Source of the DNA: Rhizobium sp. C4
GTDB taxonomy: Bacteria > Pseudomonadota > Alphaproteobacteria > Rhizobiales > Rhizobiaceae
Reading direction: 5' to 3'
DNA: 64,000 nucleotides
Assembly: GCF_021026315.1 (NCBI RefSeq)
Contig: NZ_JAJNCX010000001.1
Coordinates: 124,001 to 188,000 of the forward strand
The first letter of the stretch is position 1, and each line of letters begins with the position of its first letter. Of this stretch, positions 39,837 to 48,518 are shown in pieces. The notes below the pieces were generated by a model. It was not told the origin of the DNA, did not search any database, and was given only the letters and a program-made list of their open reading frames with translations. The translations under genes were made by a program, and so were the position numbers.

Positions 39837-41315
39837 TCAGACGGTCTCCGGGACCGCCTGCGGGATGACCTCGACAAGCGTCTCGGCCGTCAGCCCCCTG
39901 CCCGCAATCTGTCCGGCCCGGCCATGGATCCAGACGGCCGCACAGGCCGCCTCGAAGGCAGGCGCTCCATGGGCCAGCATGGCGGCCGAGATGCCGGCCA
40001 ACACGTCGCCGGAACCGGCGGTCGCCAGATCGGCAGGCGCATTGGTGTTGATGACGGCACGACCGTCGGGTGCCGCAACGACCGTATCCGAGCCCTTGTA
40101 GACGATCACGGCCCCTGAGCGTGCGGCGGCCTTGCGCGCCCGCTCGACCTTCGAGCCGCCGGCAGAGGCAAGATCCGGGAACAGCCTGCCGAATTCCCCC
40201 TCGTGTGGCGTCATGACGACGGTCGCGCCTTCCGCGCGAATGGCCTCGAACAGCGACTTCGGCTCGCTGGCAAAGGCCGTCAGCGCGTCGGCGTCGAGAA
40301 CGGTCGGCTTTGTGAGAAGCGAGAGCGCCAGTTCGCGCAGCGAGGCACTGACGCCATAGCCGGGACCGACCACGAAAGCGCTGACGCGATGGTCGCTGAG
40401 CATGGCGCGGATGGCGCGACCGTCCGCCTCGCGCAGCATGACTGCGTTGAGATGCGCGGCGTTGACGGCAAGCGCATCGGGTGGAGACACCAGCGTCACC
40501 GCACCGGCGCCTGCCTTGAGGGCCGCCATGGCGGAAAGCCGCGCGGCCCCGGAACTCGTTGGCCCGCCCGAGAAGACGGCAACGTGGCCACGGGCATATT
40601 TGTGGCTGTCGGCCGTCGGCCCGGCCAGCGCTGCGGAGAAAAGTTCCGGGCCGTTTTCCCAGAGCCTGCCTGCACGCGCCGCAACCAGGCGCATCGGGAT
40701 GCCAATGTGGCAGACGTGAAGGGTGCCGCAGAGTTCCCGTCCCGGCAGAAGAAGATGACCCGGCTTCCGCGCCATGAACGTGACGGTATGCTGAGCAGCA
40801 AAGGAAGCGCCGCGGATCTCGCCCGTTTCGCCGTCGAGACCCGACGGGACATCGGCGGCGATGACCGGGAGCCTCAACCGGGCGCTTTCAGCAATGACCC
40901 TGGCCACGTCGTCCGGAACGTCCCGGCTGAGGCCGGCACCGAAGATCGCGTCGACGATCACATCTTGTGCTCTGGGCGCGTAAGCTGAAAGCGGCTTCAC
41001 CTCGCCCTCGAATGCCGCCCGGGCAAGTGCCGCATCGCCTTTCAGGCCTTCGACCCCGAGGCCGTAGACAGCGACGTTAGCGCCGGAACGCGCAAGTGCG
41101 GCGGCCGCGACATAGCCATCGCCGCCATTGTTGCCGGGACCGCACAGGACCGCGAAACGGAGGGTTTGCGGATACTGAGCGAGCGCCAGAGCAGCAACCG
41201 CCTCGCCTGCATTCTGCATGAGCCGAAACGAGTCGATGCCGGACGCCGCTGCGTCCGCATCCACCTCGCCCATTTCACGCGGACCGATGAGAATTCGTTC
41301 AAATTCTTGCGTCAT
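39837..41315 (-). CDS. nnr: Bifunctional NAD(P)H-hydrate epimerase/dehydratase
   Basis: A 492-residue metabolite-repair enzyme. The N-terminal YjeF-type epimerase domain (1-210) contains GPGNNGGDGYVAA near residue 55, and the C-terminal kinase-like dehydratase domain carries VVMTPHEGEFGRLF near 375 and ATAGSGDVLAGI near 440. Together they convert damaged NAD(P)H hydrates back to NAD(P)H using ADP or ATP. ATG at 41315; further upstream in-frame codons lie in the regulatory region shared with glnB, so they were not chosen. Confidence 0.94.
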   Translation of the reverse strand: MTQEFERILIGPREMGEVDADAAASGIDSFRLMQNAGEAVAALALAQYPQTLRFAVLCGPGNNGGDGYVAAAALARSGANVAVYGLGVEGLKGDAALARAAFEGEVKPLSAYAPRAQDVIVDAIFGAGLSRDVPDDVARVIAESARLRLPVIAADVPSGLDGETGEIRGASFAAQHTVTFMARKPGHLLLPGRELCGTLHVCHIGIPMRLVAARAGRLWENGPELFSAALAGPTADSHKYARGHVAVFSGGPTSSGAARLSAMAALKAGAGAVTLVSPPDALAVNAAHLNAVMLREADGRAIRAMLSDHRVSAFVVGPGYGVSASLRELALSLLTKPTVLDADALTAFASEPKSLFEAIRAEGATVVMTPHEGEFGRLFPDLASAGGSKVERARKAAARSGAVIVYKGSDTVVAAPDGRAVINTNAPADLATAGSGDVLAGISAAMLAHGAPAFEAACAAVWIHGRAGQIAGRGLTAETLVEVIPQAVPETV

Positions 41316-41986
<671 letters not shown>

Positions 41987-42058
41987 CCCTGCCCCGGAAA
42001 CGGGTCGGGACATTAGGGACTGGAAACACCTGTCGTCATCAAAAAGGGATAAACTCAA

Positions 42059-43468
42059 ATGGCGAAATCGAAAGATATTCTGAAGCAGATCAAGGACAAC
42101 GACGTGAAGTTCGTTGACCTCCGCTTCACGGATCCCAAGGGCAAGCTGCAGCATGTGACCATGGACGTAACCTGCGTCGATGAAGACATGTTTGCCGACG
42201 GCGTCATGTTCGACGGTTCGTCGATCGGCGGCTGGAAGGCCATCAACGAGTCCGACATGGTGCTCATGCCCGATGCGGAAACGGCTCATGTGGACCCGTT
42301 CTTCGCGCAGTCGACCATGGCCATCGTCTGCGACATTCTCGACCCGGTTTCCGGCGAGCCCTATAACCGCGACCCGCGCGGCACCGCCAAGAAGGCCGAA
42401 GCCTATCTCAAGGCCTCCGGCATCGGCGACACGATCTTCGTCGGTCCTGAGCCTGAATTCTTCGTCTTCGACGACGTGAAGTACAAGGCTGACCCGTACA
42501 ACACGGGCTTCAAGCTGGACTCGTCGGAACTGCCGTCCAACGACGACACCGACTACGAGACCGGCAACCTTGGCCACCGTCCGCGCGTCAAGGGCGGCTA
42601 TTTCCCGGTTCCGCCGGTCGACAGCCTGCAGGACATGCGCTCCGAAATGCTGACGATCCTGACCGAAATGGGCGTGGTCGTTGAAAAGCATCACCACGAA
42701 GTCGCTGCCGCCCAGCATGAGCTTGGCGTGAAGTTCGACACGCTGGTGCGCAACGCCGACAAGATGCAGATCTACAAGTATGTCGTGCACCAGGTCGCCA
42801 ACGCTTACGGCAAGACGGCAACCTTCATGCCGAAGCCGATCTTCGGCGACAACGGCTCGGGCATGCACGTTCACCAGTCGATCTGGAAGGACGGCAAGCC
42901 GACCTTCGCGGGCGACGAATATGCCGGCCTGTCGGAATCGTGCCTCTACTATATCGGCGGCATCATCAAGCATGCCAAGGCGATCAATGCCTTCACCAAC
43001 CCGACGACGAACTCCTACAAGCGTCTCGTTCCGGGTTATGAAGCGCCGGTGCTGCTCGCCTATTCGGCTCGCAACCGTTCGGCGTCTTGCCGCATTCCGT
43101 TCGGCTCCTCGCCGAAGGCCAAGCGCGTGGAAGTTCGCTTCCCCGACCCGGCACAGAACCCCTATCTCGGCTTTGCTGCCATGCTGATGGCCGGCCTCGA
43201 CGGCATCAAGAACAAGATCCATCCCGGCAAGGCCATGGACAAGGATCTTTACGACCTGCCGCCGAAGGAACTGAAGAAGATCCCGACGGTTTGCGGTTCG
43301 CTGCGCGAAGCACTCGAAAGCCTCGACAAGGATCGCAAGTTCCTGACCGCCGGCGGCGTGTTCGACGACGACCAGATCGATGCCTTCATCGAACTGAAGA
43401 TGGTCGAAGTGATGCGTTTCGAAATGACGCCGCATCCGGTCGAATTCGACATGTACTATTCGATCTGA
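42059..43468 (+). CDS. glnA: Glutamine synthetase type I
   Basis: A 469-residue dodecameric enzyme that makes glutamine from glutamate and ammonia. Seen: [17 protein letters not shown] (about 50-66), the metal-site EPEFFVF near 130, [12 protein letters not shown] near 270 and the adenylylation site Tyr398 in LYDLPPKE. The last region shows it belongs to the GSI-beta group controlled by GlnE. Partner of PII upstream; ends in a terminator at 43493-43523. Confidence 0.98.
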   Translation: MAKSKDILKQIKDNDVKFVDLRFTDPKGKLQHVTMDVTCVDEDMFADGVMFDGSSIGGWKAINESDMVLMPDAETAHVDPFFAQSTMAIVCDILDPVSGEPYNRDPRGTAKKAEAYLKASGIGDTIFVGPEPEFFVFDDVKYKADPYNTGFKLDSSELPSNDDTDYETGNLGHRPRVKGGYFPVPPVDSLQDMRSEMLTILTEMGVVVEKHHHEVAAAQHELGVKFDTLVRNADKMQIYKYVVHQVANAYGKTATFMPKPIFGDNGSGMHVHQSIWKDGKPTFAGDEYAGLSESCLYYIGGIIKHAKAINAFTNPTTNSYKRLVPGYEAPVLLAYSARNRSASCRIPFGSSPKAKRVEVRFPDPAQNPYLGFAAMLMAGLDGIKNKIHPGKAMDKDLYDLPPKELKKIPTVCGSLREALESLDKDRKFLTAGGVFDDDQIDAFIELKMVEVMRFEMTPHPVEFDMYYSI

Positions 43469-43492
43469 TCTTCCGATCATCGAAGAAATCAA

Positions 43493-43523
43493 GAAAAGCG
43501 GGGGAGCAATCCTCCGCTTTTTT
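43493..43523 (+). terminator. Rho-independent terminator of glnBA
   Basis: AAAAGCGGGGGAG and CCTCCGCTTTT form a long stem around CAAT with T-run following, 25 bases after the glnA stop. Confidence 0.9.
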
Positions 43524-43597
43524 GCTTGTCCGCCCGCATCCCGCTTTCGGTGCGGAGCGGATGGCGCTATGACCGATCCCAACTCTTTCATTGACTG

Positions 43598-44206
43598 GTG
43601 CTCGCCGTGGACATGCTCACACCTCCCATCCTTCTCTCCGTGGTTTTCGGCTATCTGCTTGGCTCGATCCCGTTCGGCCTGATCCTCACCCGCGCGGCCG
43701 GGCTCGGCGACGTGCGCAAGATCGGCTCCGGCAATATCGGCGCAACGAACGTGCTGCGCACCGGCAACAAGAAGCTGGCCGCCGCGACGTTGCTGCTCGA
43801 CGCGCTGAAGGCGACGGTTGCGGCGGTCGTGGCCGCCCATTTCATCTCGCTTGAGGCCGGCATTGCGGCCGGCTTTGCCGCCTTCATCGGCCATCTCTAT
43901 CCGGTCTGGCTCAAGTTCAAGGGCGGCAAGGGTGTTGCGACCTATATCGGCGTGCTGCTCGGCCTTGCACCGCTGATGGTTATCGTCTTCGCCGTCCTGT
44001 GGCTGGGCTGCGCGAAGATCACCCGCTACTCCTCACTTTCCGCATTGGTTGCAACATTGCTGGTTCCGGTTGTAGAGTGGTTCGCGGGGGATCACAGGAT
44101 TGCCGTCGCGCTTGCCGTGATGACGGTGATTACCTGGATCAAGCACAAGGCAAATATCGAGCGTCTTCTCGCCGGCACGGAAAGCAGGATCGGCCAGAAG
44201 GGATAA
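43598..44206 (+). CDS. plsY: Glycerol-3-phosphate acyltransferase PlsY
   Basis: A 202-residue polytopic membrane enzyme that acylates glycerol-3-phosphate from acyl-phosphate. The three conserved motifs are visible: [11 protein letters not shown] with [13 protein letters not shown] (about 22-50), [21 protein letters not shown] (around 100) and [16 protein letters not shown] near the end. The start is a GTG at 43598 or the ATG at 43613; neither has a clear ribosome site. It runs into dprA 13 bases later. pyrC, which I recall as a frequent upstream neighbour, is not present here. Confidence 0.93.
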   Translation: MLAVDMLTPPILLSVVFGYLLGSIPFGLILTRAAGLGDVRKIGSGNIGATNVLRTGNKKLAAATLLLDALKATVAAVVAAHFISLEAGIAAGFAAFIGHLYPVWLKFKGGKGVATYIGVLLGLAPLMVIVFAVLWLGCAKITRYSSLSALVATLLVPVVEWFAGDHRIAVALAVMTVITWIKHKANIERLLAGTESRIGQKG

Positions 44207-44219
44207 ACGGGACGGACAT

Positions 44220-45359
44220 ATGGCGGAGCGCGCTGCGAAGGGCATCAGACTGACCGACAAGCAGCGCATCGCCTGGCTTCGGCTCATCCGCTCCGACAAT
44301 GTCGGCCCCGTCACCTTCCGCGACCTTATCAACCATTTCGGGACAGCGGAAACGGCACTTGCCATGCTGCCGGAATTGTCCGCGCGTGGCGGATCATCGC
44401 GCGCCATTCGGGTTGCCAGCGAACAGGACGCGATTGCTGAGCTTGAAGCCGCCCGCCGGCATGGTGCTCAATTCATCGGCATCGGCGAGCCGGACTATCC
44501 GGCGGCACTGCGCCAGATCGACGGGGCACCGCCGCTTCTTGCGGTCAAGGGCGACCTTGCAGCCTTCCATGCACCCGCGCTCGGCATTGTCGGTTCGCGC
44601 AACGCCTCCGTGGCCGGCGCAAAGTTTGCGGCGATGATTGCCAGCGAAGCGGGTCGGGCCGGCTTCTCGGTGATTTCAGGCCTCGCACGCGGGATCGATA
44701 CGGCCGCGCATCGGGCGAGCCTGTCGACCGGAACCATTGCCGCGCTGGCCGGCGGCATCGATCGCCCCTACCCGCCTGAAAACCTGCCGCTTTACGAGGC
44801 GATCTGCGACGGCGGCGGGCTGGTCGTCAGCGAGATGCCCTTCGGCTGGGAAGCCCGGGCGCGTGACTTTCCCAGAAGAAACCGGCTGATTGCCGGCATC
44901 TCTCTCGGTACGGTCGTGATAGAGGCCGCGTCGCGTTCGGGTTCCCTCATTACGGCCGCGCGGGCCGCGGATTTCGGCAGGCTCGTCTTTGCTGTTCCGG
45001 GCTCCCCGCTCGATCCGCGCTGCCACGGGACGAACCAGTTGCTGAAGGACGGGGCGACCATTGTCACGACGCCGGAAGATGTCATCGAGGCACTGAGGCC
45101 ACTTGTGGAGACGGACCTCTTCTCCGCCGCCGATGCCAGGGAGCCGGATCCCGAGCAGCCATTGGAAAGCTATGAGCCGCCGGACGATGACGACCGCTTT
45201 CGGATCGTCAATGCTCTCGGCCCGACGCCGGCAGAGATCGATGACATTGTCCGCCACACGGGCCTTTCGCCGCAGGCGGTCTATCTTGTGCTCCTGGAAC
45301 TGGACCTTGCCGGCCGCCTCGTACGCCACAAGGGTGGCCTGGTCAGCCTTGACTATTGA
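44220..45359 (+). CDS. dprA: DNA-processing protein DprA
   Basis: A 379-residue Rossmann-fold single-stranded DNA-binding protein that loads RecA onto incoming DNA during transformation. Seen: LGIVGSRNASVAGAKFA (about 121-137), ISGLARGIDTAAHRASL (about 153-169) and, near the end, a winged-helix domain (GPTPAEIDDIVRHTGLSPQA). The last 17 bases overlap the convergent small gene. It and comEC are the two competence-type genes in the window; DprA also persists in species without known transformation. Confidence 0.94.
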   Translation: MAERAAKGIRLTDKQRIAWLRLIRSDNVGPVTFRDLINHFGTAETALAMLPELSARGGSSRAIRVASEQDAIAELEAARRHGAQFIGIGEPDYPAALRQIDGAPPLLAVKGDLAAFHAPALGIVGSRNASVAGAKFAAMIASEAGRAGFSVISGLARGIDTAAHRASLSTGTIAALAGGIDRPYPPENLPLYEAICDGGGLVVSEMPFGWEARARDFPRRNRLIAGISLGTVVIEAASRSGSLITAARAADFGRLVFAVPGSPLDPRCHGTNQLLKDGATIVTTPEDVIEALRPLVETDLFSAADAREPDPEQPLESYEPPDDDDRFRIVNALGPTPAEIDDIVRHTGLSPQAVYLVLLELDLAGRLVRHKGGLVSLDY

Positions 45360-45567
45360 GCGCCCGCTCGGGACGCGGGCTGAGTCGGCTGCGGCCTGAC
45401 TGTATGTCGCCAGCCTCCACATAGGCCATTTCGATCAGATAGCAGAGCAGATCAGCCCCCTCGCTTTTGGCGACGAGCCGCAGCTCTCCCAGCATTTGCC
45501 TCAGATAGGCGATGTTTTCCTTTGTCTTCCCGGCGTCGGTTCCACTATTTCGATGGATCGAATTCAT
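45343..45567 (-). CDS. Small conserved rhizobial protein of unknown function
   Basis: A 74-residue protein with a central helical segment (IAYLRQMLGELRLVAKSEGA followed by DLLCYLIEMAYVEAGDI) and a variable basic tail. I recall this central segment as conserved in Rhizobiaceae hypothetical proteins, but I cannot name a domain. The ATG at 45567 follows TAGGAC. Its 3' end overlaps dprA by 17 bases. Upstream lie TTGCAA and TATGCT promoter-like elements on its strand and a perfect 20-bp palindrome, so it looks independently regulated. Confidence 0.65.
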   Translation of the reverse strand: MNSIHRNSGTDAGKTKENIAYLRQMLGELRLVAKSEGADLLCYLIEMAYVEAGDIQSGRSRLSPRPERALNSQG

Positions 45568-45631
45568 GTCCTACGCTCTCTTTTCCCATAAAAATGCATT
45601 GGCATTCGTGCGGCGTCCCTTGAAGCGCAAG

Positions 45632-45684
45632 CATAGTGAAATAATCTATAATTGCAACATTCATTGCAACCATTGATGGTTGCA
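45632..45684 (-). promoter_or_regulatory. Promoter and palindromic operator of the small gene at 45567
   Basis: A perfect palindrome, TGCAACCAT-TG-ATGGTTGCA (45665-45684), is preceded by a direct copy of ATTGCAAC at 45651-45658 that repeats at 45663-45670, exactly 12 bases apart. On the minus strand TTGCAA (45653-45658) and TATGCT (45632-45637) form a promoter-like pair, so the operator would overlap or adjoin the -35. The regulator is unknown. Confidence 0.5.
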
Positions 45685-45830
45685 TACGGTTTAGTGGCCG
45701 CGAAATTTGGGCTCGCCCCCTTGACCGCAGCGAATTCCCTGTCCATGTCGGGGTGTAAAATTGCGACCTCAAATGCGTCCGCCCCTTTTTGCGTGTTCCC
45801 GCGCTAGAGCCCCGAGCGGATCTGGATAGT

Positions 45831-48515
45831 ATGATGAATGTAGTCGTGGTGGAATCGCCTGCGAAGGCCAAGACGATCAACAAGTATCTCGGCCCCGGCT
45901 ACAAGGTGCTCGCCTCGTTCGGCCATGTCCGCGATCTGCCGGCCAAGGATGGCTCGGTGCTTCCCGATCAGGATTTCGAAATGTCCTGGGAGGTGGATGC
46001 CGCTTCCGCCAAGCGCGTCAAGGATATTGCCGACGCCCTGAAGGATGCCGACGGCCTCATTCTCGCAACCGACCCGGATCGCGAAGGGGAAGCCATTTCC
46101 TGGCATGTGCTGGATCTTCTGAAGAAGAGAAAGGTGATCGGCTCCAAGACGGTGAAGCGCGTTGTCTTCAACGCCATCACCAAGAAGGCCGTTCTCGATG
46201 CCATGGCGCAGCCGCGCGACATCGATATTCCGCTGGTGGACGCCTATCTCGCCCGCCGCGCGCTCGACTATCTCGTCGGCTTCAACCTGTCGCCGGTTCT
46301 GTGGCGCAAGCTGCCCGGCGCGCGTTCGGCCGGCCGCGTGCAGTCGGTGGCGCTGCGTCTCGTCTGCGATCGCGAGTCCGAGATCGAGCGCTTCGTTTCG
46401 GAAGAATACTGGAACCTCTCGGCCATCCTGAAGACGCCGCGCGGCGACGAATTCGAAGCGCGCCTTGTATCGGCAGACGGCAAGCGTTTGCAGAACAAGT
46501 CGATCGGCAATGGCGAACAGGCCAATGACCTGAAGGGTCTGCTCGAAGGCGCGGCCTATGCGGTCGAGTCGGTCGAGGCCAAGCCGGTCAAGCGCAATCC
46601 CGGCCCGCCCTTCACCACCTCGACGCTGCAGCAGGCCGCCTCCTCCCGCCTCGGCTTCTCGGCCTCGCGCACCATGCAGATCGCGCAGCGGCTCTATGAA
46701 GGTATCGACCTTGGCGGCGAGACCGTCGGTCTGATCACCTATATGCGTACGGACGGCGTGCAGATGGCGCCGGAAGCGATCGACGCGGCGCGTGCAGCCA
46801 TCGTCGATCAGTTCGGCCCGCGCTACTGCCCGGAAAAGCCGCGCTTCTATTCCACCAAGGCGAAGAATGCCCAGGAAGCGCACGAAGCGATCCGTCCCAC
46901 GGATTTCTCGCGTTCGCCTGACAAGGTGCGCCGCTTCCTTGATCACGACCAGCTGCGCCTTTATGAACTGATCTGGAAGCGCGGTATCGCGAGCCAGATG
47001 GCGGGCGCCGAAATCGAGCGCACCACGGTTGAAATCCTTGCCGACAATTCCGGCCGCAAGGCGGGTCTCCGCGCCGTTGGCTCTGTCATCCGTTTCGACG
47101 GCTTCATTGCCGCCTATACCGACCAGCGCGAGGAAAACGAGCCGGCGGAAGATGGCGAGGACGATGGCCGCCTGCCGGAGATCAATGCCCGCGAAAAGCT
47201 CGGCAAGCAGAAGGTGAATGCGTCGCAGCACTTCACCGAACCGCCGCCGCGCTATTCGGAAGCCTCGCTGATCAAGAAGATGGAAGAGCTCGGCATCGGC
47301 CGACCCTCCACCTATGCCGCGACGATCGCCACGCTGCGCGACCGCGAATATGTGACCATCGACAAGCGCAAGCTGATCCCGGATGCCAAGGGCCGTCTTG
47401 TCACGGCGTTCCTCGAAAACTTCTTCGCCAAATATGTCGAATATGATTTCACCGCCGATCTGGAAGAAAAGCTCGACAAGATCTCGGCAGGCGAACTCGA
47501 CTGGAAGAAGGTTCTCCGCGAATTCTGGAACGACTTCTTCGCGCAGATCGAGGATACGAAGGAACTGCGCGTTACCAACGTGCTCGACGCGCTGAACGAG
47601 GCGCTGGCTCCTCTCGTCTTCCCGAAGCGCGAGGACGGGTCCGATCCGCGCATATGCCAGGTCTGCGGCACGGGCAACCTGTCGCTGAAGCTCGGCAAAT
47701 ATGGCGCTTTCGTCGGTTGCTCGAACTATCCGGAATGCAACTTCACGCGCCAGCTTTCCGCCGACGCCAATGCCGAGGACGGGGGTGCTGCCGATGGTCC
47801 GACGGTGCTGGGCACCGATCCGGAAACCGGCGAGGAAGTGTCGCTGCGCTCCGGTCGCTTCGGGCCCTACGTCCAGCGCGGCGATGGCAAGGAAGCCAAG
47901 CGCGCCAGCCTGCCGAAGGGCTGGAAGCCGGATACGACGACGCTGGAACGCGCCATGTCGCTGCTGTCGCTGCCGCGCGAAGTGGGCGTTCATCCGGAAA
48001 CCGGCAAGGTGATTTCCGCGAGCATAGGCCGCTATGGGCCGTTCCTGCTGCATGACGGCGCCTATGCGAACCTCGAATCCGTCGAAGATGTCTTCACGGT
48101 CGGCCTCAATCGCGCGGTCACGCTTATTGCCGAAAAGCAGGCGCGTGGCGGCAAGCCGGCGCGTGCCGGTGCCACGGCGCTGAAGGATCTGGGCGAGCAT
48201 CCGAGCGGCGGTGCGATGACCGTCCGCGAGGGCCGTTACGGACCCTACGTCAACTGGGGCAAGGTCAATGCGACGCTGCCGCGGGGCAAGGATCCGCAAT
48301 CGGTGACGGTCGAGGAGGCCCTGGCGCTGATCACGGAAAAGGCCGGCAAGATGCCTGCGCCGAAGGCCAAGGGCACGCGCGCAGCGAAGTCGACCAAGAC
48401 CGCGAAGGCGGCTGCCGACAAGCCGGCAGCGGCAAAGACAACCAAGGCGAAAGCGCCTGCCAAGGCGAAGGCTCCGGCAAAACCAAAGGCAGCGCCGAAA
48501 GCCAAGAAGGACTGA
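45831..48515 (+). CDS. topA: DNA topoisomerase I
   Basis: An 894-residue type IA topoisomerase that relaxes negative supercoils. The Toprim domain begins MNVVVVESPAKAKTI and holds ATDPDREGEAISWH; the catalytic tyrosine is about residue 303 in TYMRTDG. One four-cysteine zinc ribbon (CQVCG and CSNYPEC) lies near 610, followed by TOPRIM-C repeats (GRFGPYVQ, GRYGPF, GRYGPYV) and a tail of about 50 Lys/Ala/Pro residues. Two adjacent ATG codons at 45831 and 45834 are both possible. Operon with rnr, 3 bases on. Confidence 0.97.
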   Translation: MMNVVVVESPAKAKTINKYLGPGYKVLASFGHVRDLPAKDGSVLPDQDFEMSWEVDAASAKRVKDIADALKDADGLILATDPDREGEAISWHVLDLLKKRKVIGSKTVKRVVFNAITKKAVLDAMAQPRDIDIPLVDAYLARRALDYLVGFNLSPVLWRKLPGARSAGRVQSVALRLVCDRESEIERFVSEEYWNLSAILKTPRGDEFEARLVSADGKRLQNKSIGNGEQANDLKGLLEGAAYAVESVEAKPVKRNPGPPFTTSTLQQAASSRLGFSASRTMQIAQRLYEGIDLGGETVGLITYMRTDGVQMAPEAIDAARAAIVDQFGPRYCPEKPRFYSTKAKNAQEAHEAIRPTDFSRSPDKVRRFLDHDQLRLYELIWKRGIASQMAGAEIERTTVEILADNSGRKAGLRAVGSVIRFDGFIAAYTDQREENEPAEDGEDDGRLPEINAREKLGKQKVNASQHFTEPPPRYSEASLIKKMEELGIGRPSTYAATIATLRDREYVTIDKRKLIPDAKGRLVTAFLENFFAKYVEYDFTADLEEKLDKISAGELDWKKVLREFWNDFFAQIEDTKELRVTNVLDALNEALAPLVFPKREDGSDPRICQVCGTGNLSLKLGKYGAFVGCSNYPECNFTRQLSADANAEDGGAADGPTVLGTDPETGEEVSLRSGRFGPYVQRGDGKEAKRASLPKGWKPDTTTLERAMSLLSLPREVGVHPETGKVISASIGRYGPFLLHDGAYANLESVEDVFTVGLNRAVTLIAEKQARGGKPARAGATALKDLGEHPSGGAMTVREGRYGPYVNWGKVNATLPRGKDPQSVTVEEALALITEKAGKMPAPKAKGTRAAKSTKTAKAAADKPAAAKTTKAKAPAKAKAPAKPKAAPKAKKD

Positions 48516-48518
48516 TCC

